A stretch of 64,000 nt of DNA from Chryseobacterium indologenes (GTDB lineage: Bacteria > Bacteroidota > Bacteroidia > Flavobacteriales > Weeksellaceae): the NCBI RefSeq assembly GCF_002025665.1, contig NZ_CP018786.1, positions 1,302,001 through 1,366,000 on the forward strand, written 5' to 3'. The number at the start of each line of letters is the position of its first letter. Position 1 is the stretch's first letter. Below, piece after piece: positions 1 to 8,731 of the stretch. Position numbers and translations under genes: made by a program. The notes under the pieces are model-generated. The model worked only from the letters and a program-made list of their open reading frames with translations. It ran no database searches and was not told the origin of the DNA.

Positions 1-1
1 T

Positions 2-763
2 ATGGAGATGAGCAAGAATAATCCAGAAACAGCATTAAAACATTATTTTCTGGCCTTAGACAATGCAAAGAAAAACAAATTTAAGTCTGAGGAAGTTGAG
101 CTTTATTCTTTGATAGCATCTGCATATTCAAAGAGTGGAAATATATCAACATCAAAAGAATATGATCAGAAGGCCTTACTACTAGCAAGTAGGTTAAATT
201 TAGAAAATAAACAATCTATTGAATATATTTCCAATGAAATCCTCAAAGATAAGATTAAGAAAGCATCTGAGAAGAATCACACAGTTTTAATTGTGTTTTC
301 CATATTTTTCTTTGTTATATTATTGGGGGTGACTGTGGTGTATCTTCGTACATACAAAAGAAATAAAAAGTTAATTTCAGAAACAGTTCAGACGCTGTTG
401 CAAAAAGAAAATGCTTTGTTGATGAAGGAAAAGGAAACAGAAATTCTTCAGCAAAAACTGGGTGGATCTTTTTTTGAAGTTGTTCAGTTAGCTAAAGAAA
501 ATTCACCGGAATTTTTTACCCGTTTTAATGAAGTATATCCTGAGTTCAGGAATAAATTGCTTGAAATTTCCCCTCGCTCGAAAACAAGTGAACTTACCTT
601 TTGTGCGTATTTATTTCTGAATTTTTCCACTAAAGATATTGCAGAATTTACTTTTACGTCTCCCCGAACTGTTCAGACCCGTAAATATAATATTCGTAAA
701 AAATTTAATATTCCTACTGATGAAGATCTGTATATATGGATTCAGAATATTGCCAGAAAATAA
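2..763 (+). CDS. TPR / transmembrane / HTH regulator, 5' end outside window
   Basis: This is the C-terminal part of a membrane-linked regulator; the reading frame is open to the window edge, so the true start probably lies upstream. Residues 1-65 look like TPR repeats (ALKHYFLALDNAKK, SKEYDQKALLLA). One hydrophobic segment follows at about residues 95-115 (VLIVFSIFFFVILLGV), then a coiled-coil-like stretch, and residues 190-250 form a LuxR-like helix-turn-helix (FSTKDIAEFTFTSPRTVQTR). This layout is common in Flavobacteriia, where such proteins are thought to read a cytoplasmic or periplasmic signal through the TPRs and bind DNA with the C-terminal HTH. The target is unknown. It lies directly upstream of the secreted-protein array, so a local regulatory role is possible but is inference. 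Confidence 0.8.
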   Translation: MEMSKNNPETALKHYFLALDNAKKNKFKSEEVELYSLIASAYSKSGNISTSKEYDQKALLLASRLNLENKQSIEYISNEILKDKIKKASEKNHTVLIVFSIFFFVILLGVTVVYLRTYKRNKKLISETVQTLLQKENALLMKEKETEILQQKLGGSFFEVVQLAKENSPEFFTRFNEVYPEFRNKLLEISPRSKTSELTFCAYLFLNFSTKDIAEFTFTSPRTVQTRKYNIRKKFNIPTDEDLYIWIQNIARK

Positions 764-797
764 AGTACGCTCTGCTGCCTTTTATTATTGCTAATTT

Positions 798-817
798 ACG
801 TATCTTATACGTATCAT
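798..817 (+). promoter_or_regulatory. Conserved ACGTA/TACGTAT element, copy 1
   Basis: ACGTATCTTATACGTATCAT. The same 20-bp pattern with identical spacing recurs before other members of the secreted-protein family (18308, 11076, 7985, 3819, 10227). This copy sits where the lost start of the first tail-collar-like pseudogene would be expected, about 60 bp further on. Confidence 0.6.
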
Positions 818-963
818 ATTTGGAGGTAATCTCCTGTTTTTTTTTGTTTCTTTATTTATTCAATAATTAGATCGTAGATCAGACGTAAAAGGTGTATTGC
901 CATTAACAATTTTTATACATTAGCAATCTCAGAAGTCAGATTTACTCTCTTTGTAGAGAGGTT

Positions 964-1441
964 TGTCGATATTAAAGGGGCAGTATTTGATGGGCCTGCA
1001 TGGTATATGCTGGATGGAAGAAATTTAACCTTATTGTCCACAGGAGTTCAGGCCAATGCAGCTAAAATTGGACTGATAAATTAGCCTCCTAATGCCACAG
1101 ACCATTATTTGAAACAAAAAGGATTGTCTGCATTGTTAAGTATAGGAGGTACACAAACAATTACTCGTGTACAACAGAACTTACCCAATATTAATTATAC
1201 CGGTACATCTTCCAGTAACGGGGCACACAGTCATCAATATGATGATAGAGGCGATAAGCCTTGGCGTCACGGCAATGGGGGAGTTCAGCTTGCCAATACA
1301 GCCCAGCTGAACAATCAAAATATAGGTTCGGCAGGCAGCCATTCTCATACAGTCCAGGTAAGTTCTGGTGGATCCAGCGCAAGCATTGATATGGAACCAA
1401 AGAATTTGGCGGCCAATGCTTTTATTTATTTAGGTTTTTAG
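964..1441 (+). pseudogene. Tail-collar-like secreted protein, relic A
   Basis: The frame reads IKGAVFDGPAWYMLDGRNL, is interrupted by TAG at 1082-1084, and continues in the same frame to 1441. The C-terminal part has GAHSHQYDDRG and GSAGSHSHTVQVSSGG, the paired HSH motifs seen in phage tail-collar or short tail-fibre tips, where such histidines are known to bind metal. It ends with NAFIYLGF. The N-terminus and signal peptide are not recognisable. It is the first of three tandem decayed copies (A, B, C) with only 6-17 bp between units. Confidence 0.75.
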
Positions 1442-1457
1442 TTTTAAAAAATACACG

Positions 1458-2237
1458 ATGAAAAAGAAATTATTTTATTTTTATTCAGGTTCTTGTCTCA
1501 ATTACTGTTCAGGGACAAGTGGGGTTGGAACGAGTACCCCAGTTCCAATTCTATTTTAGATGTCACGTCTGCAAATAAAGGAGTACTGCTTATGAGAAAC
1601 AGTCTCACCAATACTGCATCTCCCATACCTTTATCTGCTCATGTAAAAGGAATGATCACCTATAATCTTGCCAATTCTAGCAATGTTTCTGAAGGTATAT
1701 ATGAAAATAACGGAATCAGCTGGTATGCTGTTTCTTACGATTATCCTTATTGTACAATTTCAAACAGTTTTGCATCAGCAGATCATAAAGGATGGTATTT
1801 ATTTGGTGGAAGAGGTGTTTCTTCACTTCCACAAATATACAGGCAAGAGCAGTAAGTCTTGGATTTACAGTCAATCTACCCAATGCAAATGATAGAATTA
1901 TTAAAACAAAGGATGTATCAGAAACGTTGGGCTCTCTGACAGGAAATGCTGCTATAACTCTTGCACAGTTCAATCTTCCAAATGTTATTTTTGCGGGGAG
2001 TACAACTATGGTGGTACCCATATAAATACCTATACTGACAGAGGAACAGGCGTTTCTGTAAATAGTGGAAGTGGAGCCAATAATCCAGTAGCATATAATA
2101 CATCAGGGACCTACAATACAGCCGCTGCCGGAGCTCATACCCATAGTTTGTCATTCGGCTCAGGAGGTATTTCTCAACCCATAAGCATTACTTCCGGTTA
2201 TTTGGTGACCAATGTTTTCATTTATTTAGGAAGTTAA
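1458..2237 (+). pseudogene. Tail-collar-like secreted protein, relic B (frameshifted)
   Basis: The start at 1458 gives MKKKLFYFYS, then several frameshifts break the gene. Recoverable pieces are SILDVTSANKGVLLMRN, HVKGMITYNLANSSNVSEGIYENNG, SLGFTVNLPNANDRIIKTK, GTYNTAAAGAHTHSLSFGSG and VFIYLGS at the end. The order of pieces matches relic C and the surviving half of relic A. It starts 17 bp after relic A. The intact ancestor was probably an exported protein with an N-terminal GVGTSTPVPNSILDV segment and a collar-like tip. Confidence 0.75.
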
Positions 2238-2243
2238 TAAACG

Positions 2244-3024
2244 ATGAAAAAAATAAAATTTATAATAGTTTTAGTGATGATTATTTGTAATTATCATACT
2301 ATAAGCGGACAAGTGGGAATCAATACTCCTACACCGGATCAAAATGCAATACTGGAAATGTATACCAATAATAAAGGATTGTTACCTTCTCGGGCATCTC
2401 TGGTCAATATAACCAGTGCTTCTCCACTTTCTCAGCATATTAAAGGAATAATTGTCTATAATAAATAATGCCAGTGTAAGTGAAGGACTTTACGCAAATA
2501 ACGGAACCCAGTGGTTTCGCTTGTCTACAGAAGATATGCCTTTTGGATATATAAAATACAGTGTTTTAGCAGGTGACCACAGCGGTTGGTACCTGTTGAA
2601 TGGAAAAGCTGTTTCTTCTTTACCCGCAGTGGCTCAGGCAAATGTGGCATCACTTGGCTTTACTGCCACAATTCCGGATGCTGCCAATAGATATTTGAAA
2701 GCAAAAACCGGAACAGAAGTTCTCTGGGAACTACACGAGGTAATTCTGCAGTTATCCTTGTACAAGCTAATCTGCCGGCGATGACGTTTTGCGGTACCGC
2801 TCTTTCGGTAGGTAATCACTTTCATAGCCTTACAGATAGAAGAAAATACTTCAGTCAATGCCGGAGGTCTTGGCAATGATAATGCCGATGATACTGCCGG
2901 AATATATACTACAAGCAGCGCAGGAGCCCATTTCCACTCCTTTACTATAAATACAGAAGGAACAAGTACACCTGTACCTATTGATCCAGAGCATCTTAAT
3001 CTTAATGTTTTTATCTAATTAGGA
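2244..3024 (+). pseudogene. Tail-collar-like secreted protein, relic C (frameshifted)
   Basis: The first 75 codons are intact: a signal peptide (MKKIKFIIVLVMIICNYHTISG) followed by QVGINTPTPDQNAILEM. A frameshift at about 2460 moves the reading to the NNASVSEGLYANNGTQWFRLS frame, and a second shift near 2735 ends it. The expected final NVFIYLG has become a stop (TCTAAT for TCTATT near 3016). This is the best-preserved N-terminus of the three tandem relics and shows that the family was exported. Confidence 0.8.
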
Positions 3025-3030
3025 CGACTC

Positions 3031-3726
3031 AATCATAATTTGAATTAGTGTCTATGTTTCCAAGTTGAACACCAGCAGTGACCTGATATATACCCGCCTT
3101 GGCAACATTATGGTATTATTGACTGCATTCCAGGTACCTCCTCAAGCTGTATTAATATTAACCAATCGAAATACTACTGTATTTTGAGCCAGGTTTACTG
3201 GTAATTTGTTAAAATGTTTGTCGTTTGTTAGACATTAAAATATTTCCCGGTATTTTCAGGGAATCCCACAAAATTATTGGCAGAAATCTGTGACACAGCA
3301 CCAATTCCAGCTGCAAGTAATAGTCCTGTTACCAGCATTAGTGACAGAGGCAACTGAACGGAGCCTCACATTACCATTCACATCCAAAGTGGGATCAGGG
3401 GCGGATGTACCAATACCAAAATTGCCTGCTGAAGTAATGGTCACATTAACAGAATTATTGGTATCAAATTTATCATTTGGAGCAACTATACCAAGATAAG
3501 CTTTTCCTCCTCCAATATACGATTTCAGGTTAATTGCTCCATGAGTATAATTAATTCCATACTGGATCTATCCCTATCCAGTGATTGGCAGCATCAACGG
3601 ATAAGGTATTTCTATCAACTGATATAGTAAGGTTACTGGTAAGGCTGCTGTATGCTCTTTCATCTGGAATTACTGTATACATGCATCCACTTTTTTCCAT
3701 AAGCCGTAAATTTAGACATGTTTGTA
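3031..3726 (-). pseudogene. Secreted GIGTxxPxxTLDVNG-type protein, relic
   Basis: On the minus strand, broken frames give SGCMYTVIPDERAYSSLTSN, then SYIGGGKAYLGIVAPND, then the family motif NFGIGTSAPDPTLDVNGN followed by VRLRSVASVTNAG, and at the end a jelly-roll-like GIYQVTAGVQLGN. At least three frameshifts separate these pieces and no signal peptide is left. It lies tail-to-tail with relic C. Confidence 0.65.
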
Positions 3727-3818
3727 GGAAGTGTTTATAGCTATAAAATATACTGCATATACACTGCATATGCTATATATTCTTCATTTTAAAGGTGAAT
3801 ATATAGCATATTTAAATA

Positions 3819-3838
3819 AGTACATAATACGTATTATG
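3819..3838 (+). promoter_or_regulatory. Conserved ACGTA/TACGTAT element, copy 2
   Basis: AAGTACATAATACGTATTAT followed by a T-rich tract, ending 61 bp before the ATG of the secreted protein at 3900. Same spacing between the two halves as copies at 798, 11076 and 18308. Confidence 0.65.
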
Positions 3839-3899
3839 TTTTTTAGTTACTTTCTGAGCTTATTTGTTCCTTTGGGAAAGAATTTTAAAACGATAAAAA

Positions 3900-4628
3900 A
3901 TGAAAAAAATTGTATTACTTTTATTTGTCTTGCTTTGCTCGATAGTGTATTCGCAGGTAGGAATCAACACGACAGCTCCCACACGCACCATTGATGTAAA
4001 TGGAGATGCAAGAATCCGAAGTCTGCCCACCCTTACCAGCCCAACTGTTTCTCCGCTGTTTAGTGATGAAAATGGAGTTTTAGGAAAGGCAACGATTTCT
4101 CTTCAATCCCAGATTGCTTTTTATACTTCCAATGACACTTTTACTTTTGTAGCTTCAAGCTATAATGCAGGAAATGATCAGATAGTTCCAATATTATCTT
4201 CGCATGCTACTCTAAATACAATAGGTGTTACAGTTCCAGCAACAGGGAATATCAATATAAGTCAGACAGGAACCTATATGTTATCAGGATCTATAACGCC
4301 AATTCTGGCAATAAGTAGTGGCGGCGACGGATATGCTTACATGGCAGTAAACCTTGAGGTCAGCACTAATGGCGGAACATCTTGGACTTCTATATCAGGA
4401 GGAAGATCAATGTTTCCTAGAGTAACTACTGGAGTTGATAGAACTTATAGTTTTGTAATTCCATCAGTACTTAAACAATTAAATGCTGGTGACTTAGTTA
4501 GGATTAAGTTTTACAGAACATCCACAGATCCTCCTGCATCAACTTTACAGGGATCTAGTGTATCCGGTATAACACTAGCAAATGGTTTTGGTGCACCATC
4601 ATTCACATTTGCAATAACAAAACTATAA
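3900..4628 (+). CDS. Secreted QVGINT-type protein with C-terminal jelly-roll-like domain
   Basis: A 242-residue exported protein of unknown role. It has a clear signal peptide (MKKIVLLLFVLLCSIVYS) and then the hallmark QVGINTTAPTRTIDVNGDAR, similar to the GIGTxxPxxKLDVNG motif of fibre and adhesin stems. The C-terminal 130 residues (from ISQTGTYMLSGSITP to FAITKL) look like a C1q/TNF-type beta sandwich, where GTYxLSG begins the core strands. It is an intact paralogue of the broken gene at 10302; both share QSQIAF, QIVPI.SSHA.LNT and NISQTGTYM. The start ATG is preceded by the conserved 20-bp element, and an intrinsic terminator lies 120 bp after the stop. Surface or extracellular location is inferred; no T9SS C-terminal signal is evident. 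Confidence 0.85.
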   Translation: MKKIVLLLFVLLCSIVYSQVGINTTAPTRTIDVNGDARIRSLPTLTSPTVSPLFSDENGVLGKATISLQSQIAFYTSNDTFTFVASSYNAGNDQIVPILSSHATLNTIGVTVPATGNINISQTGTYMLSGSITPILAISSGGDGYAYMAVNLEVSTNGGTSWTSISGGRSMFPRVTTGVDRTYSFVIPSVLKQLNAGDLVRIKFYRTSTDPPASTLQGSSVSGITLANGFGAPSFTFAITKL

Positions 4629-4747
4629 TATTTTTGTAAATCTCTTCTGTTGGATTTATCTTTCTTATAATTATAGGGAGCATTCGAAAGAATTATTTTT
4701 TTAAGAATTTAAATAATGATAAGAATTTAATATAGTTGCTATTTAAT

Positions 4748-4785
4748 GAGAAAACCGGTTTCCCTGCCGGTTTTCTTTTTTTATT
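4748..4785 (+). terminator. Intrinsic terminator
   Basis: AAAACCGG TTTCCCTG CCGGTTTT followed by CTTTTTTT. An almost identical hairpin with the same flanking bases lies at 5819-5850. Confidence 0.85.
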
Positions 4786-4893
4786 ATTGAAAATATAATT
4801 CATTTCAAATTTTAGTGGGCAAGTATACGCTATATTTCTACTGCATGGGAATAATTTTTTGTTGTTAATGAGGTGAGGTAGTTCCATTTCAAT

Positions 4894-4906
4894 ACGTACG
4901 TATTAT
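4894..4906 (+). promoter_or_regulatory. Conserved TACGTAT element, copy 3 (shortened)
   Basis: ACGTACGTATTAT, with the two halves of the repeated element fused, 67 bp before the start of the pseudogene at 4973. The change in spacing may itself be decay. Confidence 0.5.
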
Positions 4907-4972
4907 GTAGTATTATTTTGTTTACATCCTAAATTTAGGACTTTCTTTGAAGAATTTTTAAAACAACAAAGA

Positions 4973-5529
4973 ATGAAAAAAATTGCACTACCTTTAGCTG
5001 TTATTTTTACCTCAATAACACACTTGCAGGTAAGAATCAATACAGCGAGCCCTACACAAACCTTTAATGCTGCTGAAGATCTCACTAAAGAAACTTCGAT
5101 ATAATCCTATAATACTTATTTGGGATTTAGTCCTATGGCTCCTACCCATACCCAAACGATCCCGTTGATTTTAGAAAACGGATATCTTACTAAACTTACT
5201 GGGACCTCTGTAGGTACTGTAGGCGGAGTTATGGTAGATTTATTTATTTTATAGGAACTTCCTATTTGGGGGCTACTTTGCAGGCAAGAGCAAAAACTGA
5301 CAATACTACCTATGCAACAGTGACGTTGTCTAGCAGCCAATCTGTTTTCGGAAAACCTCTCGAATGGCTTGCCAATGCAGGAAATAACCCTAGTTTTCCG
5401 ACTGCCGGACATACATTGAGCTATTCTAACGGACAGATTAGTGTGACTTTTGTAGATTTTCCCATCTATTATCCTAACGCAGGCTTATTCGTTATTTATA
5501 CTACAGATAAGATAAAGCAGACCAGCTAA
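4973..5529 (+). pseudogene. Secreted QVGINT-type protein, relic
   Basis: It starts as MKKIALPLAVIFTSITHLQV followed by RINTASPTQTFNA, clearly the family N-terminus, and stops at 5101. A later piece reads YLGFSPMAPTHTQTIPLIL, and after a frameshift the jelly-roll part continues to 5529 (LGATLQARAKTDNTTYATVTL ... SVTFVDFPIYY). At least two stops or frameshifts separate these parts. The downstream stretch 5755-5850 repeats the 3' flank and terminator of the intact gene at 3900. Confidence 0.75.
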
Positions 5530-5999
5530 TCATAAGTCAGTATTAGGTATAACAAAAAACTATTTTTTTGAATTACCATTATTTTAGAAAAAATGTAGAA
5601 GAGGAGAACAATACTTCCAGCGGGTAGTAAGCAAAGAATTTAGTTGAGCTCAAAATTTTTTAAGATTAGAGACTCAGGTAACACTTTACACGGAGCTAAT
5701 GCAGGATGTGCAGTGTGCTCCAACCGCCGCCATTCATATTGACAAATGCAGGATTATAATATTTTTGCAAATCTGTTTTGCTGGATTTATCTTTCTTTAT
5801 AATACAGTTGCAATTTAATGAGAAAACCGGTTTCCCTGCCGGTTTTTTTAGCAGTGATAGTCATTTATGGGGACAGAATATTAGGCGAGCTGTCTTTATA
5901 AATTAGAGTTCACACAATGGTCTAAAAATAGGATAACAGATTCTTAAATGATAAAGAGGGAAATAGCTTCCTCAATATTCTTTTTGGTATGTATAATTG
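5530..5999. other. Non-coding stretch with duplicated 3' flank
   Basis: No reading frame is supported here. Positions 5755-5850 resemble 4628-4785: both read ATATTTTTGyAAATC, then GGATTTATCTTTCTT, then an ATTTAATGAGAAAACCGG terminator stem. The remainder looks like decayed gene sequence. Confidence 0.5.
5819..5850 (+). terminator. Intrinsic terminator, second copy
   Basis: GAGAAAACCGGTTTCCCTG, then CCGGTTTTTTTAG; same stem as the terminator at 4748. Confidence 0.8.
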
Positions 6000-6000
6000 T

Positions 6001-6262
6001 AATCTACCAGCCTGGTGCAGGAGAGAGAAAGGTAATCCCATCCTGTAAGTTTTTGAAGATCCAGCCTAGGAAATAAAGTCCTTTACTTGTTGAGCTGATA
6101 TTTGGTGTTACAACAGTATCGGGAGAAATTGTTCCTACTCCTACGTTTCCGATTGAGGTAACCAAAATCATTGGCTTATTGTACTCCTGTTGGAGGATTA
6201 CCTTCGTTTTTTTCATGTGAAATATTCCATTGAAGGTTATGGGTATTGATGCCCACCTGGAC
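6001..6262 (-). pseudogene. Secreted QVGINT-type protein, relic fragment
   Basis: The minus strand reads KVQVGINTHNLQWNI, then after a frameshift NKPMILVTSIGNVGVGTISP, then NISSTSKGLYFLGWIFKNLQDGI. The VGVGTISPDT segment matches the family stem motif. No complete frame remains. Confidence 0.6.
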
Positions 6263-6383
6263 CTTACTATATAAGAGAGTTAAAGCGTAGTAAGTATTAT
6301 GATTTTTTCATTTTAAAGTGAATTTTATAATTAATTAATGTCATGTTTGTAATGCAGAGGAAACGTGAAACACAGTGTGAAAT

Positions 6384-6402
6384 AAGTATATGTACGTATT
6401 TA
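6384..6402 (+). promoter_or_regulatory. Conserved TACGTAT element, copy with 1-bp shorter spacing
   Basis: AAGTATATGTACGTATTTA. It matches the repeated element but lacks one spacer base. No intact family gene follows. Confidence 0.35.
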
Positions 6403-6421
6403 AGAATAAATAATATTTTTG

Positions 6422-6452
6422 ATAAACAAAACTCTTTTAGTGTTTTGTTTAT
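6422..6452. terminator. AT-only stem-loop
   Basis: ATAAACAAAAC, loop TCTTTTAGT, GTTTTGTTTAT: an 11-bp perfect stem. It has a weak T tract and few G-C pairs, so terminator function is uncertain. Confidence 0.35.
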
Positions 6453-6569
6453 TGAGTAACGGGTAATATTAACAATATTTCAGGGAGATAATAAATAATT
6501 GATAATTAAGAAAACTGAAGCTTTTATAAGCAGGTACTTTATATTAGTATAGCAGCTTTTTTGTTTTAT

Positions 6570-6589
6570 AAGTAGGTATTACGTATTTC
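6570..6589 (+). promoter_or_regulatory. Conserved ACGTA/TACGTAT element, orphan copy
   Basis: AAGTAGGTATTACGTATTTC, with the same half-site spacing as the others. It precedes a ghost signal-peptide segment at 6718-6783. Confidence 0.45.
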
Positions 6590-6717
6590 TATAGTTGTTA
6601 ACTTAATGTTTTTACATGAAATTGCATGAAATAAATTAGAAGATTAGCACTGTTTTTACTCATATAGTAAAATTCAATAAAAAGAGAGAAATCTACTATT
6701 CCTCCGATCATTTTTTT

Positions 6718-6783
6718 TTCAAAATACTTTTTTTATTCATTTTTTCCCAGGTCGGAGGAATTATTAACCACAAGGATTCGTAG
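6718..6783 (+). pseudogene. Ghost signal peptide of a QVGINT-type gene
   Basis: A 21-codon frame reads FKILFLFIFSQVGGIINHKDS and stops. The hydrophobic core followed by SQVG and INxKDS strongly resembles the N-termini of the neighbouring secreted proteins (SQVGINT). Nothing of the mature protein is left. It overlaps one arm of the inverted repeat ATTCCTCCGA (6698-6707) / TCGGAGGAAT (6752-6761). Confidence 0.45.
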
Positions 6784-6914
6784 TTTCTTATAGTTTAAAT
6801 GAACGACCCTGCTGAATAAACAGGCTTTCATAAAAAAAGGAGGAGGTTTTTATTGTGCAGAAACAGATTATTGTGTAAGAATAAAAATATAATCATAATT
6901 AAAACAAACATAAG

Positions 6915-7631
6915 ATGGAAAAAGAATTTAATCCTGTGATAAAAGCAGTTCAAGGTTTAAGAAAGCTGGCTGTAGAAATTAAATTTACGAACCAGGAGAT
7001 GCGCACCAGTGATCATCAGATAAGGCTGAATATTGGGGAATGTGGAAAATTAATTGCGTCTACAAATAATGGTATGGTTATTAATTTGTGGATAAGAGAG
7101 AAAGAACATTTATTGGAAAATTTGGATCACCAGCTTAGAATCCTCGAAAAAATTGAAGAAAAGTTTAAAAACAGAGATGCTGCCAATTTGGTAGAGGACT
7201 GGGAAATGACTGAATATTATAAAGATTTGATTATGAATAGTATTGGAGGGCTAAAAGAAGCTGGGGATGTAATTTTTGTTGGTGAAAGCCTTGATAAATG
7301 GAATGATATCTGGACAGAAGTTTTTAAGACCTTAGATAATATCTTATCAATAACTGAAACTTATAAGCTAAAACTCAAACTGATGGAAACATTAGATCCG
7401 GGAGAAGTGGATGTTTTAACGATGGATATCATTAAGCATATTCCGTTACATTATTCTGATGAAGATGCTCTGCAATATGAAAAGGAATATTTATTGGCTT
7501 ATCATGAATTAAAAGAATCTCAATCTAAGAAAAAAAATATTTGGGATAAAGTGATGGATATTCTGGCTGGAGGTATTGAAGAAACGCCAGCTCATAGAGT
7601 TCAGATGAAGAGATGGATGGAAGGAGTTTAG
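6915..7631 (+). CDS. Hypothetical cytosolic helical protein
   Basis: I do not recognise this 238-residue protein. It has no signal peptide or membrane segment and is predicted to be mostly helical and charged (REKEHLLENLDHQLRILEKIEEKFKNR). A short lysine-rich region (ESQSKKKNIWDKVMDILAGG) sits near the C-terminus. It stands alone between relics of the secreted family and is followed 33 bp later by a strong terminator, so it is probably transcribed as a single gene. The start ATG at 6915 is preceded by an A-rich stretch typical of this phylum. The preceding ~650 bp contain only relics and two copies of the TACGTAT element. Confidence 0.75.
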   Translation: MEKEFNPVIKAVQGLRKLAVEIKFTNQEMRTSDHQIRLNIGECGKLIASTNNGMVINLWIREKEHLLENLDHQLRILEKIEEKFKNRDAANLVEDWEMTEYYKDLIMNSIGGLKEAGDVIFVGESLDKWNDIWTEVFKTLDNILSITETYKLKLKLMETLDPGEVDVLTMDIIKHIPLHYSDEDALQYEKEYLLAYHELKESQSKKKNIWDKVMDILAGGIEETPAHRVQMKRWMEGV

Positions 7632-7664
7632 GGTACTTTTTAATCAATTTAAATGTCTTTGAAT

Positions 7665-7694
7665 AAGCCGCAGAATTTTTCTTCGGCTTTTTTT
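7665..7694 (+). terminator. Intrinsic terminator
   Basis: AAGCCG, an internal AGAA/TTCT extension, CGGCTT and seven T residues, placed 33 bp after the stop of the gene at 6915. Confidence 0.85.
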
Positions 7695-7984
7695 GTAAGA
7701 TTTTTGGAATGAGCAAAGAAGAGATTCTGGATTTATTAGGTGTCCTTATAAATTTTCCAGAATGTGTCTATTGACTATTATTTTTATAATCTATAATCAG
7801 GCAGATTCAAATTTTAGACTTTCTTATTGACAAGATTATTTTTTCTATCTATAAATACCAGTAGCAGAAATGATATTTTTCTGGACCTGTAATGTATAAA
7901 TACATAGAATAATTCAATTTACATCAGTAAATATTTATATTTATTGGTTTGATTTATAGGTGTTTATGTTGTTTTAGTAACAAT
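7695..7984. other. Intergenic, no gene seen
   Basis: Very AT-rich, with no supported reading frame. It ends at the conserved element in front of the secreted-protein gene at 8061. Confidence 0.5.
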
Positions 7985-8004
7985 ACGCATATATTACGTA
8001 TTGC
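7985..8004 (+). promoter_or_regulatory. Conserved ACGTA/TACGTAT element, copy 4
   Basis: ACGCATATATTACGTATTGC followed by TGTTTT, ending 56 bp before the ATG at 8061. Confidence 0.6.
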
Positions 8005-8060
8005 TGTTTTATGTGAATATCTTATTTATTCATTCTATTTGTTGAACAAAAACATGTTAT

Positions 8061-8702
8061 ATGAAAAAATTATTTTTAATGGCTGCATCGATTTGTTATC
8101 CAATTGCTTACTCTCAGGTAGGTGTCAATACAAACATGCCTGATGCTACTTTAGATATTAAAGCGCAGAATGCTACTGGTTCTATGAGAAGTGTAGACGG
8201 ATTATTAATCCCCAGGGTAGACAGGGAAAGAGCTATGAACATGTCCCCTGTTAAGGCTTCTACGCTTATTTATGTTGATAATATAAGTACTGGTACTGCA
8301 ACGGGTCAGGCTTCTAATGTTGATTCGTTTGGATTCTACTATTTTGATGAGAATCTGGGTAAATGGATAAAATTAAATGGAGGAAGTAGTACAAGTGCTA
8401 CACAGCAACCATTTACTGCGATGACCAATCTTTCATCAGGTACTTTTAATATGTCCGCAAATAACAACCAGCAAGGGGTGACTCTTTTTGAATTCAATAT
8501 TTCGAATGGCAATCTGATGATGCCTCCGGCAAATGCCTATAAGGACAGGACCATTTCAATAAGAAATAGTGCAGATGCAGCATTTGGATTTACATTTCAG
8601 GAAGCATATGTTACCAATCAGATCGCCGTATCGTTATTAACAACCCGATCAATTATGTTTCACAGTGATGGAACCAGATGGTATCAGACGGCTGGCTTTT
8701 AA
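8061..8702 (+). CDS. Secreted QVGVNT-type protein
   Basis: A 213-residue exported protein. The signal peptide MKKLFLMAASICYPIAYS is followed by QVGVNTNMPDATLDIKAQ, the family stem motif. The next segment (GLLIPRVDRERAMNMSPVKASTLIYV ... FGFYYFDENLGKWIKLNGG) is common in Chryseobacterium surface proteins that carry a PRVDxxxA...YV motif; I know no function for it. The C-terminal half may fold as a beta sandwich. It is followed 29 bp later by a second exported protein, so the two probably form one operon driven from the element at 7985. The start at 8061 is preferred over longer frames because it begins the signal peptide. Confidence 0.85.
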   Translation: MKKLFLMAASICYPIAYSQVGVNTNMPDATLDIKAQNATGSMRSVDGLLIPRVDRERAMNMSPVKASTLIYVDNISTGTATGQASNVDSFGFYYFDENLGKWIKLNGGSSTSATQQPFTAMTNLSSGTFNMSANNNQQGVTLFEFNISNGNLMMPPANAYKDRTISIRNSADAAFGFTFQEAYVTNQIAVSLLTTRSIMFHSDGTRWYQTAGF

Positions 8703-8731
8703 TATAAACTAGATAAAAAATAAACAATACA

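Noticed and set aside
1191..1400. Minus-strand 69-codon frame opposite relic A
   Set aside because: It is the mirror of the tail-collar-like relic, whose family motifs are on the plus strand.
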